A stretch of 54,865 bases of DNA from Flavobacteriales bacterium (lineage in GTDB: Bacteria; Bacteroidota; Bacteroidia; Flavobacteriales; BACL11), in contig PAHP01000007.1 of NCBI GenBank assembly GCA_002705205.1, forward strand, positions 1 to 54,865, written 5' to 3'. How positions within the stretch are numbered: position 1 is the first letter of the stretch; each line of letters starts with the position of its first letter. Made by a program: the position numbers and the translations under genes. The notes beneath the pieces were generated by a model that had not been told where the DNA came from, made no database searches, and saw only the letters and a list, made by a program, of their open reading frames with translations. Below are positions 38,580 to 46,708 of the stretch, piece after piece.

Positions 38580-39458
38580 TTAACTTCTTTTATCTAAGCC
38601 CCACATTAGCTTGTTTCTGATAGTAGCCGTAAAAGAATTGTTTTGAGGTTCTATTAGTTTAATCTTAAAAGGTGCTTTTTTGATAATAAGTTCAGTTTGA
38701 CTATCAAATGCTCTTGCTCTTGAATCTAGAGATACCAATGCCAGCTGATCTCTATCTTCTACTTTTAATCTTATTTCACTAGAATCAGATATAACAATAG
38801 GCCTTACATTTAGATTATGTGGAGCATTTGGGGTGATAATAATATTATTTGTTCCTGGCATAATAATAGGTCCACCACAACTCAATGAATATCCTGTGGA
38901 CCCAGTTGGAGTAGAAACTACTACCCCGTCAGCCCAATATGTGTTTAAGAATTCACCATCAACAAATGCATCAACTCGAATCATTGAAGACGTGTCTTTT
39001 TTTGATATAGTAACATCATTTAATGCAAAGTTTTTGTCTTTGAATAATTTGTTTTCTGTTTCTAATGTAAGTAAAGTACGTTTATTTATTTTGTAGTTGT
39101 CTTTTAATATATCATTTATTGCATCATCAATTTGATCTGAAGATACGCTAGATATAAACCCTAGTCTCCCAGTATTAATCCCCATTATTGGGATGTTGGC
39201 ATCTCTTACAAAAGTGACAGCTTTTAGTAAGGTCCCATCTCCTCCAATGCTGAATAAGAAATCTGCATTTTCTTTAAGTGATTTATGTGAGTTAAAAGTA
39301 CTGACATCTTTTTTAAACCTGATATTGTTTTGTAGAAAAGAGTTAAATTTTTCTTCAACTGTTATTTTAATATGTTCATTTTCAAGCTTCTTGATTAAGT
39401 GTTGAACATACTTGCTAAGATGCTCAGGATATGGGCTTCCAATGATTGCAATTGTCAT
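38580..39458 (-). CDS. nadK: NAD kinase
   Basis: 292 residues. It phosphorylates NAD to NADP. Seen: FSIGGDGTLLKAVTFVRD (GGDGT motif), GINTGRLGFIS, and TPTGSTGYSLSCGGPI. The upstream Omp85-like gene ends three bases before this start, so they are co-transcribed. Confidence 0.95.
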   Translation of the reverse strand: MTIAIIGSPYPEHLSKYVQHLIKKLENEHIKITVEEKFNSFLQNNIRFKKDVSTFNSHKSLKENADFLFSIGGDGTLLKAVTFVRDANIPIMGINTGRLGFISSVSSDQIDDAINDILKDNYKINKRTLLTLETENKLFKDKNFALNDVTISKKDTSSMIRVDAFVDGEFLNTYWADGVVVSTPTGSTGYSLSCGGPIIMPGTNNIIITPNAPHNLNVRPIVISDSSEIRLKVEDRDQLALVSLDSRARAFDSQTELIIKKAPFKIKLIEPQNNSFTATIRNKLMWGLDKRS

Positions 39459-39461
39459 AAT

Positions 39462-40847
39462 TTATTTTTTTGATCCAAAAGGATTTGAAAAATGTAAAAA
39501 TACGCCTTTTTCTCCTAAATGGTTTATTGAGTACTCAATTCTTAAAATTTTATCATAATAAGTCACATAATCTAGGGCAACACCTTTCCCCCATAATAAT
39601 TGACTGTCCATTAGGTTAGTCTTTGTATTTGGGTAATCATAAATATAGCCCATATCTGAAAAGATGCCAAGGTAGATTGAATAATGTGATTTTTTGAACT
39701 GCTTCATTTTGACATAAGGAATGTCAAAATTTGTTTTTTCTATGATTGCATATTTTAAAGCAGTTTTACTTAGCCAAAATTGTTGCCCATCTATAACATA
39801 ATGCTCATATCCTCTCACGTAATCAATAAATCCAAACCCTTCTTGTGAAAAATAAGGCATTTGATTCTCAGAAGATAATTTGAATTTAAAACTTGTACCT
39901 AAGAAAACTCGTTCTTTTGGCTCTAAATATTTTTCTCCCGTAAGTTTAAGTTCAAAATTTTCTACAGGGCTGCTTCCATTGAAATATTTTGAAGCTTCTA
40001 ATTCTATAAAGTATCCATTTAAAGGGTAGATGGTATAATCCCTATGTTCATTCGTAAATTGATATCCTGTTTTAAAGTATGATCCAGAATTTTGGCTGTT
40101 ACTAAGATAATTTGGATTTATAGTTGTAATACTATCAGATATGATAGACTGGAAGTAATAGAATTTTAATTTATGTTTTTTGTGTAGGTTTTTTCTATAT
40201 AGGAACTCAATATTAATACTATAATCTTTTGATGTATAATTCTCAGTTTCTTCATAATAGATTAGCTCATTTTGTAGTGTATTGTAGAAAGTTTTCTTTC
40301 TTCTGAAAAGCTCTAAGTTTGTATTTATACCAATTGTTTTCTTCTTATTAAAATAAGGTAATTGATATGAAAATAAATAATGCTCTTTAAATCCTCTCCT
40401 TATTTTAAATTGTAATAATTCATTCCGACCTCTAAAGTTTTCCCAATTAAAGAATATCCCATAATTTAACCTTGAAAAGTCAGAGTAATGATTTGTTTTG
40501 AATTCATTCCACCACGTATTAAAATTTCTTTCTGAAATTTCAATAATAGGATATGGCCAAAAATACCATCTTTCTATTACAGTAATTAAAATAGTATTTT
40601 TATCTCTTTGAATATTGATAAAATTAAAGAGCTCTAAGTTCTGAAGATTCTCTGTGCTTTCTTGCATTTTTTTCTCTAAAATAGGCACGCTATAACTCTC
40701 TCCTTTATTAAAAGACAGCTCTCTTTCAATTACCTCATATTTTGTAATGATGTTCCCTTTTACTTGAATATTATTTATTGTAATATGATTTTGTCCGAAT
40801 GCACAACAATAATAGAATAGTATTAGCACTACTAGAAAATTTTTCAT
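39462..40847 (-). CDS. Second Omp85-like outer-membrane protein (POTRA plus barrel)
   Basis: 461 residues. Signal peptide (MKNFLVVLILFYYCCAFGQ), one visible POTRA-like repeat (ITINNIQVKGNIITKYEVIERELSF... TVIERW), then a barrel with a YVRGYEHYVIDGQ loop and an aromatic C-terminus. Far shorter than BamA (836). Function is unassigned; a TamA-like or FhaC-like role is possible. Located between a CBS gene (one base upstream) and nadK. Confidence 0.82.
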   Translation of the reverse strand: MKNFLVVLILFYYCCAFGQNHITINNIQVKGNIITKYEVIERELSFNKGESYSVPILEKKMQESTENLQNLELFNFINIQRDKNTILITVIERWYFWPYPIIEISERNFNTWWNEFKTNHYSDFSRLNYGIFFNWENFRGRNELLQFKIRRGFKEHYLFSYQLPYFNKKKTIGINTNLELFRRKKTFYNTLQNELIYYEETENYTSKDYSINIEFLYRKNLHKKHKLKFYYFQSIISDSITTINPNYLSNSQNSGSYFKTGYQFTNEHRDYTIYPLNGYFIELEASKYFNGSSPVENFELKLTGEKYLEPKERVFLGTSFKFKLSSENQMPYFSQEGFGFIDYVRGYEHYVIDGQQFWLSKTALKYAIIEKTNFDIPYVKMKQFKKSHYSIYLGIFSDMGYIYDYPNTKTNLMDSQLLWGKGVALDYVTYYDKILRIEYSINHLGEKGVFLHFSNPFGSKK

Positions 40848-40848
40848 C

Positions 40849-41511
40849 TTATGGATTCAGGAATCTCATTAATGATTCATACCTTTCTAAAAAATCACCG
40901 TCAGCTTCTTCTTCTTTATAAGAAGCACTGACAGTATATTCACGCCTTTCAAAATCTTTGATAATTGCAGTGATATCTTGTTTATTAAGCTTTAAAGTGA
41001 CCTCAATATCTTTTGAGTTATGTTTTGAGATGATGTATGAGCTTAATATTTTTGCATCATTACTTTCAATAATACTTGCAATCTCGGTTAAAGAGTAATC
41101 ATGATGATTCATTTCTAAGACAATTACTCCACCAACAGATTGAATCGTTGCTGATTTTGCAATTGTATACATTAGTTTTCGGTTTGTGATAACACCTTTA
41201 TATTGGTTTTCTTCATCTAGAACTGGCACAATAGATAAGTTGTTTTTTTCTAAAACTTCAATAATATCAAATAAATGCTGATTGTATTTTACATGAGGTG
41301 ACGCTAAATTATTTAAATGCTCCTCAATATATTCTTCTGGGGATTCCCAGTTCATAATCTCTTTATCTGAAACTACTGCTAGAAAGTAGTTATTTTTAAC
41401 AATAGCAAGGTGATGTACTCTGAATTGATCCATCATCTCTAAAGCTCTTGCTCCATTTTCTTGAGGATGGATACTTTCAATAGTTGAAGAAATAAGTTTG
41501 TTAGCTTGCAT
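40849..41511 (-). CDS. CBS-domain protein with ACT-like tail
   Basis: 220 residues. Two CBS motifs (MMDQFRVHHLAIV...VVSDKEIMNW and LEKNNLSIVPVLDEENQYKGVITNRKLM, about residues 20-140) and a C-terminal regulatory domain that looks ACT-like. CBS pairs bind adenine nucleotides. A conserved neighbour of nadK and pdxJ in Bacteroidota. Exact role unknown. The -7 box TATCTTTG ends four bases before its ATG, so its mRNA may be leaderless. Confidence 0.82.
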   Translation of the reverse strand: MQANKLISSTIESIHPQENGARALEMMDQFRVHHLAIVKNNYFLAVVSDKEIMNWESPEEYIEEHLNNLASPHVKYNQHLFDIIEVLEKNNLSIVPVLDEENQYKGVITNRKLMYTIAKSATIQSVGGVIVLEMNHHDYSLTEIASIIESNDAKILSSYIISKHNSKDIEVTLKLNKQDITAIIKDFERREYTVSASYKEEEADGDFLERYESLMRFLNP

Positions 41512-41515
41512 TATG

Positions 41516-41523
41516 CAAAGATA
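41516..41523 (-). promoter_or_regulatory. -7 box for the CBS-Omp85-nadK unit
   Basis: TATCTTTG on the minus strand, four bases from the ATG at 41511. Confidence 0.55.
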
Positions 41524-41531
41524 CTATTTTT

Positions 41532-41539
41532 TACTTTTG
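41532..41539 (+). promoter_or_regulatory. -7 box for pdxJ
   Basis: TACTTTTG, nine bases before the pdxJ ATG at 41549. It lies only eight bases from the opposing CBS promoter box. Confidence 0.55.
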
Positions 41540-41548
41540 CTATTAATT

Positions 41549-42259
41549 ATGACTAAGTTAAGCGTTAACATAAATAAGATAGCAACTATACGTAATGCTC
41601 GAGGTGGAGATATCCCAAATCTTGTAGAGACAGCTATTAATTGTCAGAAGTTTGGCGCTGATGGTATTACAGTGCATCCAAGGCCTGACGAAAGACATAT
41701 TACAAAAAAGGATGTTTTTGATATCAAGCCAATTATTAAAACTGAGTTTAATATAGAAGGATATCCTTCTTCAGATTTTATAAAAATGGTTCTTAAAGTA
41801 AGGCCGGAACAAGTAACCTTAGTGCCAGATGGTCCTGATGTAATTACCTCTTGTGCAGGTTGGGATACGATAAAGTTTAAGGATTATCTAAAAGAGATAA
41901 TTAGTGTTTTTAAGGCTGATGGTATTAGAACGTCTATTTTTATAGATCCTAAGATAGAGATGATAGAAGGAGCAAAGATTTGTGGAACTGATAGGGTTGA
42001 GCTTTACACAGAAGAGTATGCTAGTAATTATTTTTTAAATAAAGTAAAGGCAATTCAACCGTATGTTTTAGCAGCAAAGAAGGCCATAGAATTAGGTGTT
42101 GGAATAAATGCAGGACATGATTTAAGTTTAGAGAACTTAGATTTCTTTGCAAAAAATATTCCAAATTTGAAAGAGGTTTCTATTGGTCATGCACTTATAA
42201 GTGATGCAATTTACTTAGGATTGGAGAACACTATTCAAATGTATAAGCGACTTTTATAG
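41549..42259 (+). CDS. pdxJ: Pyridoxine 5'-phosphate synthase
   Basis: 236 residues from ATG 41549 (MTKLSVNINKIATIRNARGG), which matches PdxJ N-termini. A longer frame from TTG 41498 would overlap the CBS promoter and is rejected. Seen: HPRPDERHI, VTLVPDGPDVITS, GVGINAGHDLSLENL. It closes the pyridoxine ring from 1-deoxyxylulose 5-phosphate and 3-amino-2-oxopropyl phosphate. Divergent from the CBS gene; followed without a gap by a hydrolase. Confidence 0.95.
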   Translation: MTKLSVNINKIATIRNARGGDIPNLVETAINCQKFGADGITVHPRPDERHITKKDVFDIKPIIKTEFNIEGYPSSDFIKMVLKVRPEQVTLVPDGPDVITSCAGWDTIKFKDYLKEIISVFKADGIRTSIFIDPKIEMIEGAKICGTDRVELYTEEYASNYFLNKVKAIQPYVLAAKKAIELGVGINAGHDLSLENLDFFAKNIPNLKEVSIGHALISDAIYLGLENTIQMYKRLL

Positions 42260-43030
42260 GTGAGGCTTTATTCAAAGATATATGGAGATAAAAATAAGGA
42301 CTTAATAATCCTTCATGGTCTTTTCGGGATGAGTGATAATTGGAATACTCTTGGTAAGCAATTTTCAAAAAATTACAGAGTTCATCTTATTGATCTGCGG
42401 AATCATGGCCGATCACCACATTCTCAGGAATTTAATTATGATGTAATGTGTTCCGATATCTTAGAATATATTCAGATTAATGACATTAACAAGCCTATTC
42501 TTTTAGGGCATTCTCTAGGTGGTAAAGTAGCAATGAAATTTGCTTTTACATATAAGGATAAAATAGAGAAATTAATAGTTGCTGATATAGCTCCAAGGAG
42601 ATATGATACTGATTTTGCAGAGAAGGTGTTACAAACATTATATAGATTGCCTTTAGAAAATTTTGAGAAAAGAGAGGAAATAGATGAGACACTTTCTAGT
42701 ATCTATAGTGATAGAGGAATGAGATTGTTTTTAATGAAAAATTTGTTTAGAAATGAAAATAAAGCATTTGATTGGCGATTTAATTTAAATGTACTTTTAG
42801 ACAACGTAACTAATATACAAGAAGCAGATTTTATTAAAGGTATTTGTGATACGCCTACTCTTTTTATGAAAGGTGGAGGTTCAAGTTATATAACTAGTGA
42901 AGATGAAGTAATCATTAAAAAACATTTTTCTAATTGTAGTATTGTAACAATTGAGGATGCAGGGCATTGGCTACATGCAGAAAATCCAGAAGAATTCTAT
43001 GATGAAGTTATGCGATTTTGCTTAATTTAG
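42260..43030 (+). CDS. Alpha/beta hydrolase, YbfF type (GTG start)
   Basis: 256 residues. It begins with GTG directly after the pdxJ stop, so translation is likely coupled. Catalytic residues: nucleophile elbow GHSLGGK, oxyanion loop ILHGLFGMSDNW, and a C-terminal EDAGHWLHAENP histidine. YbfF relatives are esterases with activity on acyl-CoA or small esters; natural substrate unknown. The convergent PqqB-like gene ends 17 bases away. Confidence 0.88.
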   Translation: MRLYSKIYGDKNKDLIILHGLFGMSDNWNTLGKQFSKNYRVHLIDLRNHGRSPHSQEFNYDVMCSDILEYIQINDINKPILLGHSLGGKVAMKFAFTYKDKIEKLIVADIAPRRYDTDFAEKVLQTLYRLPLENFEKREEIDETLSSIYSDRGMRLFLMKNLFRNENKAFDWRFNLNVLLDNVTNIQEADFIKGICDTPTLFMKGGGSSYITSEDEVIIKKHFSNCSIVTIEDAGHWLHAENPEEFYDEVMRFCLI

Positions 43031-43047
43031 ATGAGAGTTAAAAGAAA

Positions 43048-43971
43048 TTAGAATTTAATAATCTCTCCTTCTGTAGCTAAATTAAATCCTTTCCCTAGAA
43101 CATCTTTCTGTGCACTACTTTTTTCTATTAACAATGGATTAGTATGATTAAAATGAATAAAGTATACCTTCCTCCTGTCTTTTTTTGATAGAGTAGAAAA
43201 AAGCTCTATACTCTCTTCTACAAAAGGATGTGGAATTTCACTCATATCCCGTTTGAGTTCTCCATTTTTATAAAAAGTAGCATCTAGAAATGCATAATCT
43301 ACTTTTTGTATAATCTGAGTGATACTATTTTCCCATTTTCCCCATTTGTCAATATCTGGTATAAAAATTAAAGCTTTGTTATTTATTACAATTTTATAGC
43401 CTACAGTTTCAGAAAACTCATCTCTATGAGGGACTAAGAAAGGCTTTATTTGAATATTTTTATTTAAGTAAACAATAGAATCAGCTGCAAGTTTTTTAAG
43501 GCTAATATTTTCTAAATTTATTAGTTGGCTCCATGGACCATTTTGTTTTAGAAAAGAACTCATTTTTGGCATTGCAAAAACAGGAACTTCTTTAGCTCCT
43601 ATTGCCTCTCTTCCTAGATGCATAAGACCTGTATAGTGTCCTATATGCGCATGAGTTAGTAAGATTCCATCTAATTTTTCAGTGCCTGTTTTACTTTTAA
43701 GAAGCTGGAGTTGGTTTTTGAAATTTGGAGTAGCATCAATAATCCACTGTTCTTTTGTTGTTGGATCTATAATTGCTAAACATGAGGTCATTCGTTGTAG
43801 TTTTGAGTTCTCCCAGGCTATTTTACAACAGGATTTTGTGCAATTCATTTGGGGGTAACCTGCATCTTGAGCAATTCCTAAAACCATTATATAAGGTGTT
43901 TTTAGATTTTCTTCTTGATCTGCGGAACAAGAAATAAATACTATTATTAGAAGTAATATAGCAGGTCTCAT
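43048..43971 (-). CDS. PqqB-like metallo-beta-lactamase-fold lipoprotein
   Basis: 307 residues. It begins with a short hydrophobic stretch and a plausible lipobox (VFISC, Cys15), so it is probably a periplasm-facing lipoprotein. The remainder resembles PqqB: VLGIAQDAGYPQMNC, LLTHAHIGHYTGL (a variant of HxHxDH with Gly in place of Asp), FVPH-like PHRDEF, DATFY and FIHFNHTNP. No other pqq genes are seen. PqqB itself is cytoplasmic, so this is a divergent relative of unknown substrate. Last gene of the LuxE-GNAT set; it overlaps the GNAT gene by four bases. Confidence 0.8.
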   Translation of the reverse strand: MRPAILLLIIVFISCSADQEENLKTPYIMVLGIAQDAGYPQMNCTKSCCKIAWENSKLQRMTSCLAIIDPTTKEQWIIDATPNFKNQLQLLKSKTGTEKLDGILLTHAHIGHYTGLMHLGREAIGAKEVPVFAMPKMSSFLKQNGPWSQLINLENISLKKLAADSIVYLNKNIQIKPFLVPHRDEFSETVGYKIVINNKALIFIPDIDKWGKWENSITQIIQKVDYAFLDATFYKNGELKRDMSEIPHPFVEESIELFSTLSKKDRRKVYFIHFNHTNPLLIEKSSAQKDVLGKGFNLATEGEIIKF

Positions 43972-44471
43972 TTTATTATTTTTTCAAAACAATGGTATTT
44001 ATTTTTATTTGGCTTTAAGTCAATCGTTCCTAATTCTTTATATCCCAACTTCTTGTAAAATAGTATAGCTTTTGGATTGCCTGAATACGTGTCTAGTCGT
44101 ATAGATGTTAATGCTCTTTCTCGTATTAATTCCTCTGCAAATAACATTAATTTTTTCCCAATTTTTTTACTCCATAACTCCTCTTTAACTGCTAACCTGT
44201 GTACAACTAAGAAAGATGTTGATTTGTCTTGCCAATCAATATTTAAATAACTCTTATCTTGTTTCTGATCGATATTAATTCCTGCAATAATACCATCTTT
44301 ATTTTCTGCAATATAATAGGTTTCAGATTCTAAATCTGAGGCTATAATTTCTTCATTAGGGTAGCTTTTGTCCCACTGATCAATGCTGTTTTTTATCATT
44401 CCTTTAATGCAAGAAGAATACATTTGCATGATTTCTGACAAATCTGATATTTGACCTTTTCGTATTATCAT
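43968..44471 (-). CDS. GNAT-family N-acetyltransferase
   Basis: 167 residues. IIRKGQISDLSEIMQMY at the start, and the acetyl-CoA loop near VKEELWSKKIGKKLMLFAEE then IRLDTYSGNPKAILFYKKLGYKELG, are typical of GNAT. Substrate unknown. Overlaps both neighbours by four bases (ATGA junctions), so the three genes are made together. Confidence 0.88.
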   Translation of the reverse strand: MIIRKGQISDLSEIMQMYSSCIKGMIKNSIDQWDKSYPNEEIIASDLESETYYIAENKDGIIAGINIDQKQDKSYLNIDWQDKSTSFLVVHRLAVKEELWSKKIGKKLMLFAEELIRERALTSIRLDTYSGNPKAILFYKKLGYKELGTIDLKPNKNKYHCFEKIIK

Positions 44472-45436
44472 TCTATTAATAGATTACAGCCTCTTATATC
44501 TGCATTGTTAAATCGACCAAGCACTGAAAAGCTCCCATCATTAAATGTCTTCCCTAGATCTTCAGTAGCAATAAAAGGACATGAATATATATTTGCTAAA
44601 TCTATTATATTTATTCCTCCAGTTTTATTGTCTCCTATTATTGATAATGGATCATTTATGTCTCTTATTAAGATTTTTTTCCATGATGGTGAGTTAAATA
44701 TCCCGTTTCCTTTTGAGTAGCTTTGTGATAATAGTTCTGTCATTCCATATTCAGAATGAATATTTTCTAAAGAGAATGCAGATTTAAGTTTTTCATGCAG
44801 CTCTTCTTTTAGCATGTCTTTTCTGTTCCCTTTTGTGCCTCCCGTTTCAATAATAATCGTATTTTTAAGTTTTTGAGGAAATTCTTCAGCAAGGTCCAAG
44901 AGGGCATAACTAATGCCAAATAAAATTGTTTTTTGATTCGAATGTTCTAGTTTATTTAACTTTTTTGCAAGTTTAGTATAGTTGTTTAAGTAAAATCCAC
45001 TATCTTGATTTTTACTTTTTGAGATTAGATCATCTATCATATAAATAAGTGACGATCCATTTTTTTCTCTATAATTAGGTAGTAATGATAAGATGCAGTA
45101 ATCTGTAATATTGTCATAAAATAGTTCAAATGATTTCAGGTATGAATTTTGATATATTGAGAGATCAGCAACTAGATGTTTACTTTGCCGGCCTGTAGTT
45201 CCACTACTTGTAAAGATCCCTTCTGCTTTTCTGCTTTGACAAATAATTTGTTTTGATTTAAAGGTGCTAATTGGAAGGAATGGTATTTCACTAATATTAG
45301 CAGGTCTCTTGCCTTTTAATATTAATGGGGCATATTTTGCATAAATTCGGTTAGTCTTTATTTGATAATCAAACATGTCTAATGCAAGCTCTTCGAACTG
45401 AGCGTTATTTTGAATGTCAAAGATTCTATTTTGCAT
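44468..45436 (-). CDS. LuxE-like acyl-protein synthetase
   Basis: 322 residues, matching the acyl-protein synthetase (LuxE) family of the adenylate-forming superfamily. Seen: IFTSSGTTGRQSKH (phosphate loop-like), IIIETGGTKGNRKDM and IHSEYGMTELLSQ (adenylation motif). In luminous bacteria LuxE activates fatty acids with ATP for reduction to aldehyde. No luxC, luxD or luciferase is present here, so the target acyl group or protein is unknown. It begins a set coupled by four-base overlaps to GNAT and a PqqB-like lipoprotein. A TAATTTTG box ends four bases before the ATG. Confidence 0.85.
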   Translation of the reverse strand: MQNRIFDIQNNAQFEELALDMFDYQIKTNRIYAKYAPLILKGKRPANISEIPFLPISTFKSKQIICQSRKAEGIFTSSGTTGRQSKHLVADLSIYQNSYLKSFELFYDNITDYCILSLLPNYREKNGSSLIYMIDDLISKSKNQDSGFYLNNYTKLAKKLNKLEHSNQKTILFGISYALLDLAEEFPQKLKNTIIIETGGTKGNRKDMLKEELHEKLKSAFSLENIHSEYGMTELLSQSYSKGNGIFNSPSWKKILIRDINDPLSIIGDNKTGGINIIDLANIYSCPFIATEDLGKTFNDGSFSVLGRFNNADIRGCNLLIE

Positions 45437-45440
45437 ATTG

Positions 45441-45448
45441 CAAAATTA
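45441..45448 (-). promoter_or_regulatory. -7 box for the LuxE-like gene
   Basis: TAATTTTG on the minus strand, four bases before the ATG at 45436. A second promoter for the set would lie upstream at 45650-45657. Confidence 0.5.
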
Positions 45449-45451
45449 TAG

Positions 45452-45631
45452 TTATAAATTTTTTCTGAAGAATATATATAAGATAAATCCAGTAATCAAG
45501 GCGAGAAATCCTTTTAATGCTCCTAATTCAGCTGTAATAATTGAAGCTTCTTGAAGCCAAGAAAATACAGCAAACATAATTCCAAACCCTGAAATTAAAA
45601 GCCATATTTCCTTATTGATATTTTTTTTCAT
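45452..45631 (-). CDS. 59-residue two-helix membrane protein
   Basis: Starts at ATG 45631 (MKKNINKEIWLL). The TTG at 45652 that lengthens the frame is part of the -7 box. Two hydrophobic helices (about residues 9-23 and 37-55) are joined by a short loop (QEASIITAELGALKG). No family recognised. It lies 15 bases before the LuxE-like gene on the same strand and may belong to its unit. Confidence 0.7.
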   Translation of the reverse strand: MKKNINKEIWLLISGFGIMFAVFSWLQEASIITAELGALKGFLALITGFILYIFFRKNL

Positions 45632-45649
45632 AAGCTTCCTAGATTTAAA

Positions 45650-45657
45650 CAAAAATA
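45650..45657 (-). promoter_or_regulatory. -7 box for the 59-residue membrane protein
   Basis: TATTTTTG on the minus strand, 18 bases before ATG 45631. It overlaps the distal arm of the porin terminator hairpin. Confidence 0.45.
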
Positions 45658-45681
45658 GCCCTACAAATGTAGGGCTATTTT
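45652..45681 (-). terminator. Terminator of the phosphate permease-porin unit
   Basis: Perfect 14-base inverted repeat, AAAATAGCCCTACA and TGTAGGGCTATTTT, with a two-base centre. The A and T ends would let it stop transcription in either direction. Confidence 0.85.
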
Positions 45682-45709
45682 ATGAGTTTTTCACAAATTG
45701 AGTTTCGTA

Positions 45710-46666
45710 TTAAAATTTATACTCTAAATTTAAGAATAAAGTGTTTTCAGCTTCAGAGTCCTCTGCAGCATCGGTCCATGTTTGCATGTTTAATGCAATT
45801 GTAACACCTTTTGTCATTTTTCTTTCAATTCCGTATACAGTATATGAGCCTGCTTGTGTTGTTTCTGAAGCATCATCATATCTTGCAAATAATTTATAGT
45901 TTTCAGCTATTTTATATGCTCCATATACTGACATCAACTGTTGTTCAGAGTCAAGTAAATTACCTGCATTTTGCATTATATTTTGTTCTGCTCCAATTGT
46001 CATATTGTCTGTTGAGTAAGCAATGGCAGCTGTTGTTATTGTTTGTGATGCGCTTGAATCGTCATAAGATGATCTTGGAGAGATGTCCTGATTTGCTCTT
46101 AATGAAATATTACCTATTTTATAAGTAATACCTAAACCTCCTCTAAATAATCCATTAGATGCTTGTGTTTTTTTATATCCTTCGCCATTTAAAACTTGCG
46201 CATCTAGGCTAATATTATCAGAGATTTTGTAATCTGCTGTTAGACCAAGATCTGCAGAATTTGCCCATTTATATTTATCCTGGGCAGATTTAGCAATATA
46301 TCTTCTCCCCCATGCTTTTTCCATAAATTTAAAGTTTTTTGCCCCTACCATTCCAAAATTAAGATTTAAATTTTCAGAAGCACTCCATTTTAAAGAGGCG
46401 ATTTTTAGAAATGCTGTATAAGCACTTCCGCTACTATTACTACCTACATCAAATGTTATTTTTGTAGAGAATTTCTCATCTATATTGTAAGAGTATCCTA
46501 AATATGCTCTTTTTAGTTCAAACTCTTTAAATGCTTGCTCTCCTTCTTCAGTAGATATGTCATAATTGAAGTTAGAGAAGATTTTGAGAGAAGGAGTTCC
46601 TTCTTGTGCACTTATATTCATTGATATAAGAAATGCACTACTAAGTAATAAGATGATTTTTTTCAT
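45710..46666 (-). CDS. OprO/OprP-like porin
   Basis: 318 residues: signal peptide (MKKIILLLSSAFLISMNISAQ) and alternating strands resembling phosphate-selective porins O/P (FKEFELKRAYLGYSYNIDEKFSTKI, a C-terminal aromatic LEYKF). It should form an outer-membrane channel; phosphate as cargo is suggested by the permease gene 42 bases upstream on the same strand, not by specific residues. It ends before a strong terminator. Confidence 0.84.
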   Translation of the reverse strand: MKKIILLLSSAFLISMNISAQEGTPSLKIFSNFNYDISTEEGEQAFKEFELKRAYLGYSYNIDEKFSTKITFDVGSNSSGSAYTAFLKIASLKWSASENLNLNFGMVGAKNFKFMEKAWGRRYIAKSAQDKYKWANSADLGLTADYKISDNISLDAQVLNGEGYKKTQASNGLFRGGLGITYKIGNISLRANQDISPRSSYDDSSASQTITTAAIAYSTDNMTIGAEQNIMQNAGNLLDSEQQLMSVYGAYKIAENYKLFARYDDASETTQAGSYTVYGIERKMTKGVTIALNMQTWTDAAEDSEAENTLFLNLEYKF

Positions 46667-46708
46667 AATTTTCTTTTAAAGTTAAATTTTAGTAAATAAT
46701 ATTTTGTT

